64,000 nucleotides of DNA from Salvia splendens (taxonomy: Eukaryota > Streptophyta > Magnoliopsida > Lamiales > Lamiaceae): the NCBI RefSeq assembly GCF_004379255.2, contig NW_024598931.1, forward strand, positions 1-64,000, read 5' to 3'. Below are positions 18,542 to 29,949 of the stretch, one piece after another. Positions within the stretch are counted from its first letter, which is position 1; every line of letters begins with the position of its first letter. Under the pieces are notes generated by a model, which worked only from the letters and a program-made list of their open reading frames with translations, was not told where the DNA came from and searched no databases. The translations under genes and the position numbers were made by a program.

Positions 18542-20929
18542 TATTACATTACATATCTATACATATATAAAAGTTGAGTTTTGGGAGGTTTTGAATAACT
18601 ATTTTATGCATAGGGTGTAAATGCAATAAACAAAAATGATAGGAATTTATTTGGACGGTTATGCTGATAAGAATTAAATTGGTTAATTGATTACAATCAT
18701 AATCATATACTCCTATATATTGGACGGTTATTGTGATGGGAATTTATTTCTCTAAGAATGCAACCATCGTTAGATAATTTCCTTCATCTTCCTTGGAATT
18801 TTTAGTGTTTCGGCAGTTATGGTCATTAGAAGTAACGTATCAATTAAAAGTAACGTAACAATAATTATGACATGCCCAAATTGCAATATATACACCAATG
18901 CTATACAAAAACGAGCGACATTTATTACTTTATATTTTTTACCTATAAATATGTCTCATTTGCTATGTTTCTTTTTCACAACTTCATTAGCTTCTTCTCC
19001 GGTTACATTATTGAATTTTTCTCCAACAAGATCAAATGTTTTATGGAATTCACATTCCTTAATTTCTTAATGAGCTGCCGCCTAACAATATTGCATATGT
19101 CATCAAAGTAAGGTTTGTATGTGTTTTTCAGATGAATGTGAAATTACGCTATCACATTTAAATCTGATTTTGAGGATCATTCACTGTTTGAGTTATGTTA
19201 GTTCACATTTAAACTTTTTCTTAATGTTAATTTATTTTATTTTATTGTTAACTTTGTTTTAATTTCTTCTGCTTGAGCTAAAATAGTTCTTTTTTTACAA
19301 AAAAAAGTCATAGAGTCTGACTGTCTATAATATTTTGAAGCTAATGTTTTGCACATTCGTTGTCAACTTCATCACTTTCATGTTTTTGGTGCAAAAAAAC
19401 ACAGCCAAAGTCAATGATTGGCAAAAGGAAGCAAAGAAGACGAATCACATTGTTCTTGCACACATGCATAAATCTTCAATTTGGAGATTAAATAGACTGG
19501 AGGAGAAAATGGGGTAGAAAACAGTAGGAGAGAGAAGTTGTGGCGCTATGATGGTGTATATTTGGTTGAGTTCGTGCTTTACTATTTCTTTTTCTTTATT
19601 TTACTATTCCTATTATTGTATAGTTAATGTTGTTTACTTAATGTTGTTAATGAAGTATTTTTTTATTTTTCTAATGTTAAGTTTTATTCGTATTTCTATG
19701 TGTGTCTTTTATTTGTTTTGTGATTTATCATTTATCTTTTTATTGCAATATCATTGCCCACTTAACATTTTTATGGTTTAGAGCCCATCTCAAATCAGTA
19801 GTATTGCACCCAAAAAGTCCCAAACTGAGAAAAATGGCAACTTAAAGCCTTCCATATGAACTGATGTTAATATGCAAAAATGATCATCTCAAATCAGTAG
19901 TATAGCACCCAACGTCCCAATGTTATTATGCAAGAATAAAAACCTTATTAAATAGGATGTTTTAAATACTAATATTTCATCAACGCAGTACCCTAGCATT
20001 AATTCATTTCCAGGTAAACCATAATTGTTCTTACATATCAAGTAAACAATTTATACCATTGTGTTTTAATTTGGAAAAGTTGTCATTTCAATACAGTTCT
20101 CCATGTCAGATACAGTTTCATCAGAATATTTGATCTAGAATAATGTTAAATCAGATCAAGGATTTATCTTTCACAATTCATGAGCATGGAGTAAACTCTG
20201 CATTATAGGAACCTTTTGAAGGAAAACGAAAACTTACTAAATCTGATGTGAAAAAACAAGAATAATGTTAATAGATCACAAAAGAAACCTACTACTTCTT
20301 AAGGGGAAAAGATTATCCATGAGATCATTAGAATCCTTTTTAGTGACAGAAAATTGAGCTGCTTTAGCCCAGTATTATTATGATAGAATTTTTATATCTA
20401 CAACTAAATGATAAACAATAGATCTTCAATCAACGGCCAATATCCATCATTTTCGAGTATCAATGTATCCAACAAAAAATGTGAATTAGGGTATTTATGT
20501 CAATTACTAATAAAATAGTTATAACTAACTTTTTAAAAATATCTCAAAAGTTTAAATGCATATAACTATCTCAATTTAAATTATTTTTTCACACAACATA
20601 TATCAAATTAAAGATAATTTTATAATGATTCTAACGAGACCTCATTTGCATATGTTCCGATGTCAAAATTTGAAAAAAAAAATTTGAGTTTCGTATTTTT
20701 TTAGTGCCAGATTAATGTAAACATATCTAATAAAATATGTCAATATAATACATATAAAATGTCAATTCGAAATTATGTTGACATATTCCAAGCATCACAT
20801 TGATATGTTTAATACACTATGTTATTTTGATCCAAAACCCTAAATTTAATAGTTCTTTTAAATTTTTAAATTTAAATAATAATAAACGAAATTACACCTG
20901 ACAATTTATACACCATTAGATTTCTAAAA

Positions 20930-21318
20930 TCGATGAAATTCTTAATGATAGCTGGTTGTATTCGCCTATTTTTGCAGTAATAGCTTGGGCCACCGCAGGA
21001 TTAACCGCATTTTATATGTTTCGCATCTATTTGCTTACTTTTGTAGGCCATTTAAATATTCATTTTCAGAATTACAGCGGAAATCAAAATGCTTCTTTCT
21101 ATTCTATATCTCTATGGGGTAGGGGATATTCAAAAATAATTAATAAGAATTTTAGTTTATTAAGAATGAATAATAATGAAAGTTATTCTTTTTTTTCTAA
21201 AAGACATATCGAAGTCATCAACAATGTAAGAAAAAAGAGAGGGGAACAATCAATTTTAAAACTGATTTTAATAATCACATCGGCAGTTTCATTTTATTGT
21301 TGGTGCTGGTGCTATTAA
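20930..21318 (+). pseudogene. ndhF: NUPT: nuclear copy of the 3' part of plastid ndhF
   Basis: The plus-strand frame from about 20932 encodes [20 protein letters not shown] and then [32 protein letters not shown] and MNNNES, which is the C-terminal region of the plastid NDH complex subunit NdhF (plastid NADH-quinone oxidoreductase chain 5). After about 21200 the match decays through indels and is lost near 21318. Only about 130 of roughly 740 residues are present and there is no start context, so it cannot be a working gene. It is a plastid-to-nucleus transfer. It ends 24 bp before the left target repeat of a Tourist-like element. Confidence 0.85.
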
Positions 21319-21341
21319 AACATTATCCATCTTAATCACAT

Positions 21342-21657
21342 TTAGGACATGTTTGGTTGGCGGGAAAGTAAAGTTGGCAAGGAAATGATTCATGGGAAAA
21401 TGAATCCCGGGAATATAATTTCTAATAACTTTACTCTCCCGTGTTTGAAAATATCAAGATTTGAAATTATATATTTGATTTAAAACACTAAACTAAAAAT
21501 ATACTTATCATTTTTTATTATAAAAAAGAATAATACATATTATTTAATAAATTATTATTACAAATGATAATAATTATATTATTTTATTTATTATTACGAT
21601 GGATAGTTTAAATATGGATTATACATCATAATATATAATAATATAATAATACATAAG

Positions 21658-21689
<32 letters not shown>

Positions 21690-21995
21690 CATTATATTTA
21701 CTTAATTTTTAATTGAATAAATTTTATAATTTAAAATTTCACTACAATTTTATTGTTAATTACTAATTTATAAATTAATAATTATTATATTATTATATAA
21801 TTATAATTATATTTAATTATTTAATAAATTATTATTATTATTATGATAATAAAAATAAAAATAAATATTAATAATATAGTTATAATTATGATAATTTGAA
21901 TTATAGTTATTTATTATCCTGAAATTAAGTATGGTTTATACTTTTAAATTATTTTTAAAACATTGTAATAAATAATAATAATAATAATAATATAG

Positions 21996-22088
<93 letters not shown>

Positions 22089-22303
22089 TGTACTATACTG
22101 CATTAAATATGTAAGAATCCTAAAACTGAGAAAAAGAATACTTAAGAAAAGTTAGGATTCAGAATCCTGGAAAATTGTACTAACTTTCCTTGTTTCAGGA
22201 TTTTGATTACTTTCCCAGTTTGATTAAAAACGAAAACAAACACAGGAATTTAAAATTTAAGGAATCAGATTACTTTCCCAGACAGAATCCTAACAAGGTC
22301 TTA
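21342..22303. mobile_element. Tourist-like element, copy 2, TSD TTA
   Basis: A 956-bp relative of the element at 17492 in the same orientation. It starts GGACATGTTTGGTTGG at 21345 and ends CAGAATCCTAACAAGGTC at 22300, with TTA on both sides. The right terminus has lost several bases of the inverted repeat. The larger size comes mainly from an expanded AAT microsatellite. Confidence 0.8.
21967..22086. repeat. (AAT)n microsatellite
   Basis: About 120 bp of nearly uninterrupted AAT/ATA triplets lie inside Tourist-like copy 2. Copies 1 and 3 have only short AAT runs at the matching place, so the array expanded after insertion. Confidence 0.9.
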
Positions 22304-22506
22304 ATGTCATTATGAATAATAAAATTAAAAAGTAGGTAGCTACCTTAAGAAGAAATATCGATTGGTCTGGTCTCCATTGTAACGTTTAATTTTCTCTTGA
22401 CTCTACCATCAATATTCATTAATATAGGAATAAGAATGAATGAGAAGTCATTTGAATCAAAAAGACTCTTTGTATGAAATAAAGTAACGTCTCCCTATAA
22501 TACTTA

Positions 22507-22926
22507 CTACCACAGGATAATTCTTGCATGCGGTGGGGTGCCATTCAATGGTGAAATGCTTGGGATGATGATCTCGATTTTGGCGGTCGAGATAATTGGG
22601 AAACGGCGGTGAGATATCGCTGCAGATCCCCCAAAGCCATGAGGATGATAATCCAGAGCGCTTTCTTGGCGGTGCAGCGCTGTGGACGCCGTTGATCCGA
22701 AGGGCGACGTGTTCTCTCTCTCCGATGAGAGATCGAAGAAGAAGTGATGCAAACCGGAAAGGTGTATTCTGTTATTTGAAAGATTTCTTAGTTTAGATTG
22801 GAGGGGCGGGGGGGGGCTAATCGTGGTTCTTGAGCGAAGAAGAGTGGAAGGTTTCCAATGGAAATAGAGGTTGAAAGAAGCATCGACGGCGACGGAATTG
22901 GAGATGGATGTACAAACTTCAAACAT
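22507..22926 (-). other. 139-codon ORF in a GC-richer island, unrecognised
   Basis: A minus-strand ORF starts at 22926 in a segment that is much richer in G/C than its surroundings. A TATAAATG-like box lies about 65 bp upstream on the minus strand. The product is rich in Ser, His and Pro and I recognise no domain. A related, more decayed segment at about 23890-24230 shares the GCTCGATTTTGG region. It may be the 5' part of a captured gene within a mobile element, or chance. I do not claim a protein. Confidence 0.2.
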
Positions 22927-24524
22927 TTGATTGTGTTGTGTAAATTGATTTTGGATTTTGTCAAAGAAATGATGATTGATTATATATGTATCATTTATAA
23001 TAGAAGAAACGGGTGTGTTTCAACTTTGAGATGATTGGGGAAACAAGGTTTGAGAAATTGAGGGGTTTTAATTAGGGCTAGGATTTTTGGCTTGGAAGGA
23101 TGTTTCGAAATAACATATTTATCAATTTTTAAAATTTGTTGATATTTATTTTTATTTTTAGTGTTATATGAATTCTATTTAAATTTGTATGCATTTGATT
23201 TACGTTTTTATAAAATTATTTCTAAAAATATAATATATCAATATTTTCGTGTTCCACTTATTTAGGATAGTAAAGTAGTAGTAACAATATATTCTATCAC
23301 GTCCCCAATTTATGTCATTTTTAGTTAATTTTTGTATGTATTTAATTGTTCTTAATTGCATAAAGAAATGGACACAAAATGGCATACAACGAACAAATAT
23401 ATGAAATTATGCTTATTGTTTTTTGTGGTGGAGATAAAAGAGTACATTAATTGTGGTTATTGGAAGCTTGATTAATTTTATAAACAATGTAAATTTCATA
23501 TAATTATCTTAATTATGTGTATATGATTGGTTTATTTCTAAAGTTGCATTATTTATGTTTTTGTGATTGTAAATTTAAATTATTTTACATAATATGATTT
23601 TCAATCATATTAGTAGCAACTCTTCATACATATATGAGTAATTATATTAGTAATTATTGAAACGTTACAACATGGTATTCAATGACTTATTAAGTTAATG
23701 ACGATAATGTAGAAATTTCAATGGAGTGGTTCGAGTATTGCAAGGGGAAGGCCTGGCAGTGAATGATCGTACAAATCTAATTAATCACTGATTATAGTGG
23801 GGGGAAATAAAATGTCATGGTCTGCAAATAATAAAATTATTAATTGGTTTGGAATTCTTTGCAAATGGCATGAGAAGCTTGATCGATCTCATTAACATAC
23901 AAATTAATATAGGAATGAGAAAGGTGAAGAGTTTTGAATCAAAGAGTAATCTATAAATTCTCTTCACAGAATTATTTTTCCAATCAAAATTCCTCGAAGA
24001 GCTGATGCAAGGTACACCAAAATTAGTGGTGATGCTGAAGATGATGAGCTCGATTTTGGGGTTGACGTCGTTAATATAATTGAGAAATGACGTCTCTCTC
24101 CGTAGATGAGTTCTTCAACAGAGGCATGAGAGCTCACGAGGGAAAGGACAGCGTTGTGAGAACCGAGAGTGAGGACCTACGCCGACAATTACACGCCGGA
24201 GACAAAGAGGTCGCGATAGTGAGAATGAGAGTTTGAGGGAGGAGCCTCCCTTCTCAATAATCTAACAATGTTAGTAGTAGTTGGGTCAAGTTGCAATTAC
24301 TCCTGTGGGTGTTATTAACAAAAATTTGGATGTATTGTCATAATACTAACAAAATTAAATATAGATTATTTATTTTGCTAAATTCACTAATCAACAATTT
24401 TGTGTGCATATTTTTTTTAATAGAAGTGAGAAAGTTTATGAAAATTAATACTAATACATATCTCCATGTAATTGAGATGAAGGTAACGGTTACATCCAGG
24501 GTTCAATGTTTAGCATTTAGGATT

Positions 24525-24705
24525 TATGATTGATGGTTTAGTGTTCAAGTGTATCGAGCCATTCTAATTGATCTCAAATCTAGAAGCTAATAGGGTTTTT
24601 TTTAAGCTAATAGGGTTAGGGTTTAGTATTTATGTTTAAGAGTTCATAGTTTAGTGTTTATGGTTTATGATTTAAATGTATCGATCGAGCCACTCTTATT
24701 GATCC
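24525..24705. repeat. Two diverged copies of a TTTAGTGTTTA-rich unit
   Basis: Two units at about 24525-24590 and 24630-24705 share GGTTTAGTGTTCA/TTTAGTGTTTATGG and TGTATCGA...GAGCCA(T/C)TCT followed by ATTGATC. They are direct repeats in AT-rich DNA within the Helitron-like region. Confidence 0.5.
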
Positions 24706-25477
24706 AAAACTCTCTTTTATATATGTATAGATTTGCACAATTAAAAAAAAAATAGAATGTCATCATGTTTTTTAATTAAAATTGCAATTTCTTGATATGA
24801 GCATATAATCAGATTTACAACCAAGATTCAGGTAAAAAAACCTACTATCAGTAAGGATTATCAAGTAGGCCGACCTAGTGTAAGATATCGAATACAAATC
24901 TAAAACCCTCAAAATAGAATAAGTGATCAACAAAGTAAAATTGAACTGGGACGGATGGAGAATTTTATTGATATTTGGCTCATTTGTTGGTCATGATAAG
25001 TATATTTTAAAGTTAAGGGTTTAGGATTTAGGTTTCAAGGTTTGAGTTTTTAGTGTATAGGGGCACTATATTGCAATGAAATGAAGCTCGACTAGGAAGT
25101 GTCTCACCAGTGCAATCTTAAATTATTGCAACGTAAACTTGCTCCTGCAGTTATAACTCAAAGGTTAATTCATATTTTCACAGAATTAAAATGCTTTTTA
25201 ATTTTAAGTCTGATATTTAAATGTCAAGACAGTTTATTAAAATGTCAACACAAATATGTGCTGAAATTTTAATGTGAATGTATTGACATTTTAAAGAAAA
25301 GTTAGCATTTACACGCACTCTTGTGGCCATGTGGGGTTAATGTGATTGAAAAAGTATAATCCAAAGTAAGAGGATGTCGAATATTCTTTTGTTTATCATT
25401 TCACAAATTTTATTTCGCATAATGAAATAAATACGAAGAAATTAAAATGACTCGTGCATCGCACGGGTGTGATAAAA

Positions 25478-25530
25478 GGGAAGTTTTGGGGAAAAGAACA
25501 TGAAGGGAAGTTTTGGGGAAAAGAACATGA
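25478..25530. repeat. Tandem duplication of about 28 bp
   Basis: The phrase GGGAAGTTTTGGGGAAAAGA with its following ACATGA occurs twice in immediate succession, just right of the Helitron-like hairpin. Confidence 0.85.
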
Positions 25531-26860
25531 TTGTCATTATGAATATTTTAATTGAATTGATAAGTGCTTTTTTAATTATAATAATTGAGAGAATTTGAAG
25601 CGAAAAGGTTTTAGTCGTTTTAGAACATAAATTGAATACCTATTTTATTGAAGGAATTGAAATATTATTCCATATATTTATTAATGGAATTGAAAAGATT
25701 TGGGAGCTAATGACAATAGATCTTTTTCTTCAGGCTCATTGGTATTAAGATTGATAATCAAGATTCTTATTATTTTGCTATTCGTCTTCGGTGCAATGGA
25801 ATGCAGGATGATGACGATAATGACTGATTTCTTGAAGATATTTATGAAGCATTTAAGAAATTGAATGAAATCGCTAAGTGAAGAAAAACAATTATGATAC
25901 TTTATAACACGGGAGTGGATCCTCTGCTATGATGGGAACACAACCGGGGCTGATGTGGTGCAAAACGGTGACATTTCATTCAATTGCTTCATCCCCTATT
26001 TAAATAATGATTTTGGTTACTCTACATTCTACAAAGAAAATGATGGCTTTTTGTCTCAACTTTTTCATCAAACTTTAATCTCTTTAAATTGCTTTAACAC
26101 AAGCTGCATCAACTAACTTTTGGAGTTTGTGCTTTTATGGAGTAGTATATTTGTGTGTTTATATACATCACATGCATCTGAAAATGGATATTCTATTGGT
26201 AATTGAATTAGGAGGAACGCCAACCTACTTCTTACAAATTTTGCAGACAACTCATTGCGTTGCCTAGGTTATGTTTTGGGCCGGTGAGTCTTATGTTTTC
26301 TGGTTAAAAAAAACTTGTCATTTAACTACAAAGAAATAATGAATTTTGTAAGAAGATGAGTTCCGGAAACCGATTGTCTTATGAAAAAATCTTGAAATTA
26401 TTTGTTGCCGGTAGATTTTTATGCAGGCTCAAAATTCTTAGACATCCTTGGCTACTTATTCTGGAATTGTAACTAAAAGCATAATACCAACACTTGGTTT
26501 TGCTGATTTATTATGGTACAGATGCATATGATATGGAGTAGTATAACATCAATTGCTTTATTTACATTATGGTTCTGAAGGCAATGGAAATGATGAAGGT
26601 TGGCAACATGGCTTGTCCTTTGCTTAGCGCGGGCGGGTTATCAAAGTTTCTTCAAACGCGTTAATACAACTATACAACTTAGGATTTGGATCCCCTGGGC
26701 AAAAAGAATATGTGTCTTACATGATTGGTGTTCGTATTAAATCAAACATATTGATTATTTTATAGTCGATTCAGGCTAATACGAACGTACGATCACACGA
26801 TTTCTTTGAAATATCTAGCAGAGGAAAAAACAGAAGTAGAATCTCAATCAAGTGCAGATA
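25531..26860. other. Intergenic region, no gene seen
   Basis: AT-rich spacer without a convincing ORF, RNA gene or terminal-repeat element. Confidence 0.5.
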
Positions 26861-26868
26861 TTCATTCA

Positions 26869-27075
26869 TTCCACATCGAGAGTGGAAGAGAGAGGGCAGT
26901 GGGAGTGATTATAAAACGGTAATGATGGTTTAGTGGAAAATCATGATCCTTCAGGCAAGTTTTGAGGGGATGTGATGAGTGGTAAATCCTCGCAAAATTA
27001 AATATGCGAGATGGGTGTCTTGCTCCGCCTGTTTTATGACAGTTAGGCGCTCTCGGCTCAACCATCTGATCCCTC
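26869..27075 (+). ncRNA. Candidate small-RNA unit, copy 1, with snRNA-type promoter
   Basis: TTCCACATCG at 26869-26878 differs by one base from the plant snRNA upstream element TCCCACATCG. TTATAAAA follows 30 bp later, close to the spacing of Pol II snRNA promoters. The downstream 150 bp match copy 2 (27915-28106) over GGGATGTG-TGAGTGG, GCTCCGCCTGTTTT and AGGCGCTCTC. I recognise no known RNA family. A remnant of a TRIM or LTR carrying the same motif is the main alternative. Confidence 0.25.
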
Positions 27076-27914
27076 GTGTCCTGTTTATGTAAGACTTATT
27101 TTTCTTTATGAATCTGTTTCGCTATATTAACCTGTTTTTCTTAGTCTTTGTTTTATGGAGTACTCTTTTACTCTAGCTCTCAATGTCACAAAACAAGTTA
27201 TTATACAACTCTTCGACTAATATACGCTTTGCATAGTTTAGTCATGTATCAATTAAGTAGTCATAACAAATCTCCTACCTCCTTGGATGAGCAGAGCAAT
27301 GAATAAATGGTTACCTTCTTCTTCTTCAATACTATCAAGCCTCAACATTTCATTAAGTCTATATATCAACTTCAAACAATATTTGAATTTTGAAGTTGGT
27401 ACATGTCAGAGGCATTGTGCTCTGTTGACACCTTTGCAATCCTTAATTGTCCATTCTCCACTGAATTGTAGTAGTATGTCTATATGCTCGCTCCTTCCAG
27501 GAAAGGTTTGGTGCTTTGCCAAACATATACTATCACAATTCATATGTTCTGAACTACTATAAAATCTGCAAGGATACCTTTCCACCAGAAACTCTCCTTC
27601 ATAGCTTTTTTTAATCAATGCAATGTATTCGGCTTATTGATTGTAAGCTAGTCTTCCAGCTCACAACCAATCTAAAAAGATTTAAAATGAAATCTAATTC
27701 AGACCTTTTGTCGTCTTTATAAAATAACCATAGAATTCCTTCTTCCTATCTCACAATACAAGTTACAACCCTTCTGAGTCTTTATAAAAATAACCAGATT
27801 GTAATTAAGTAGTGTGACAGTGAGATCACTGTAGTACTAATAAAATCAAAGTGTTTCAGTTCATTTGTAGCAGATTTAAATGAGAGGCATGCATTAGCAT
27901 TATTCCTCCCACTG

Positions 27915-28106
27915 TCCCACATCGAGAGCGGAAATAAGAGAGGGATTACAAAAGGATAGCGATGGGTATGGAGTAAAGCATGATCAAGTTTAGAAAGGGA
28001 TGTGTTGAGTGGTCCATGCTCGCAAATAAGGGCGTCTGCTCCGCCTGTTTTTACGACAATAAGGCGCTCTCATCTTAACCAATCTGTTCCCTCTCGCCCT
28101 CTTTTT
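27915..28106 (+). ncRNA. Candidate small-RNA unit, copy 2, with snRNA-type promoter
   Basis: A perfect TCCCACATCG upstream element (27915-27924) is followed after about 20 bp by ATTACAAAAG in the TATA position, close to Pol III snRNA spacing. The body shared with copy 1 continues to a T5 run at 28102-28106, a possible Pol III terminator. The RNA would be about 130-145 nt. The identity is unknown and the call rests on the promoter motif plus duplication. Confidence 0.3.
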
Positions 28107-28109
28107 CTC

Positions 28110-29949
28110 TTTCAATCTGATTCCCTGTTCTTGTTCTCTTTCCTTTACTTTTATCGATTCACAAAACAATTAATATTTCATTTTTATTAAGTTTTACTCT
28201 CATCCAGCCATATCACAGTTTCTGAATCGAGGTTTATTTCGGAGCAGAGTATCTTGATTCAATTTCATACGTATATTTATTAAAACATTTATTTTTACAA
28301 ACTCAAAATAAATGGATAACAATTTGTAATTTAAATTCCTAAACTGTGTACAAAGTTAGCTTTCTAAATTACACAATTTAAAAGTCGGGGAATCTAAATT
28401 TATTGCCAAAATAGAAAATTCAAAGTTTTGAGATTTTGGCGAGGCATCGCATTTTAGTATAGGTATTTATGGAAGGAAATTTCTAATTTTAAATTTAGAA
28501 AATTAAGGTTTAACAAATCGGAAAAAGTAAAATTAAATTAATTAATTAAAAATAGCTAAGGCTTCAGAACAGTCCATGCCTGCCTGCCTGCCCCTCCCGT
28601 GGTTGATAACTTGATATTCAGGCCATTCGGTTGGATGTAAGCGCGCGCGCCTGCAGTGGCACCGCAATCCAGCCCCATCAATGCGGCACCCATCCGGGCC
28701 CATGCTCTAAGCTGCTAAATTAATCCTCAACAACCATAAACCCAAAACTTACTCAACGAACGGTAATCATATTGCCAAAAAATAAATACACTAATTTTTG
28801 TTTACAGACCACAAAAAAGCGAACCGGTTCTCTTATTGCGTAACATGAGTGTGGCGAAGCTGGCGGGTCGCAATCCAAAGAGAGATGAGACATGTATCAT
28901 ATATTCAACTACACTTAACAATCGTAGTAGCATAGTAGTAGTAATTAAATTGCAAATTAATTTGTGAAATTTACTTATTGTTTAAGTATTGTACATCTAG
29001 ACTCCTACAAATTAGAATTTAATTTAGGGTTGACAATTCGTAAGTGTCAAGTCATTATCGGATTGATACGATAACTCGACACAATACGATGCTATAAGGT
29101 CAAGCACATAGACACAATTTGTTCAAGATATGCCCCACACAAACTCAACTTACGCAAGCTCAGATACAACACGAACTTGATAGCAATACAATACATTTTT
29201 TGTTGGCACGGCATGATAATTACACAATAGCATGATAAATTCCTAAGTTACATAACATGATAACCATTCAAATCCTCGACTCTAAGTTGTCTGATACCTC
29301 TAACAAAAGTTAAATACAAATTAAAATATTAGTAAAATATTTAATTACTGATAAAGGGTTATATAAACCCAATACAAAAACAATTAAAAGTTCATATCAT
29401 CGTAACTAATGGAATCCAATCGATCTCTGGAATATTCATAAGATCCTTTCAATAGGCCACAGATCTCTCGATCTAACTAACGATTTTTCGGTTATACTGT
29501 GAATTTTAGCAAAAGCATAATTCAGATAAACTATCCCATTTCTCAGCATTTCCATCTACACCAATAGAGCTCCCCATCCAGCTATTTGATATACTGATTC
29601 AATTATATTAACTAAAATAATAATTTTCCAATTAATCAAGTATATAAGCGAAAATTTTCAAACCCTGATTGATAATCGTTGAGACGGTTATCATGGCGGT
29701 TGGCTAGATGCTAAGTAACCAATCTGTTCCCAAAAAAGCAATTTCATCCAAAAAACATATCAGAAAATCGTGACACTGTTTCCATGTATATCAAATTTGT
29801 TACTACAAGATATGCTGACAAGCTTACGATTCCCTAATAACTGAAGTGATTTTTCATTCTTAAAGAGAAAGGCTGTTTTAGGCTTTTAGAGCAACGAAGA
29901 TACATGAATGCTCATGGAGATGATCACCTGCAACGGAGAGGAAGTGTGC
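28110..29949. other. Intergenic region with a decayed repeat
   Basis: The segment at about 28570-28710 is GC-rich (a CTGC microsatellite and a GCGCGC run) in an AT-rich spacer. At 29029-29245 a TTAGGGTTGACAATTCG start followed by dense ACACGA/CGACAC words resembles a degraded hAT-type MITE, but I cannot find both ends. There is no gene. The last 200 bp probably include the 3' UTR of the zinc-finger gene. Confidence 0.45.

Larger units (their letters stand above)
18556..25475. mobile_element. Possible non-autonomous Helitron region
   Basis: The left candidate end is TCTATACATATATAAAAG followed by TTGAGTTTTGGGAGG, preceded by A as expected for Helitron insertion. The right candidate is the hairpin CTCGTGCATCGCACGGG at 25451-25467, with one stem mismatch and a short loop, of the CGTGC/GCACG type common near Helitron 3' ends. 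The canonical CTRR end is not seen after the hairpin. No Rep/helicase ORF is present. The interior holds a plastid ndhF piece, a Tourist-like element and a duplicated GC-rich segment. The two ends may belong to different elements. Confidence 0.3.

Noticed and set aside
20930..21318. Functional ndhF gene
   Set aside because: Only a C-terminal fragment with frame decay remains, without a start codon or plastid neighbours.
26869..28106. Telomerase RNA or U3 snoRNA as identity of the USE/TATA units
   Set aside because: No telomere template (CTAAACCC-type) and no U3 5' end is present in either body.
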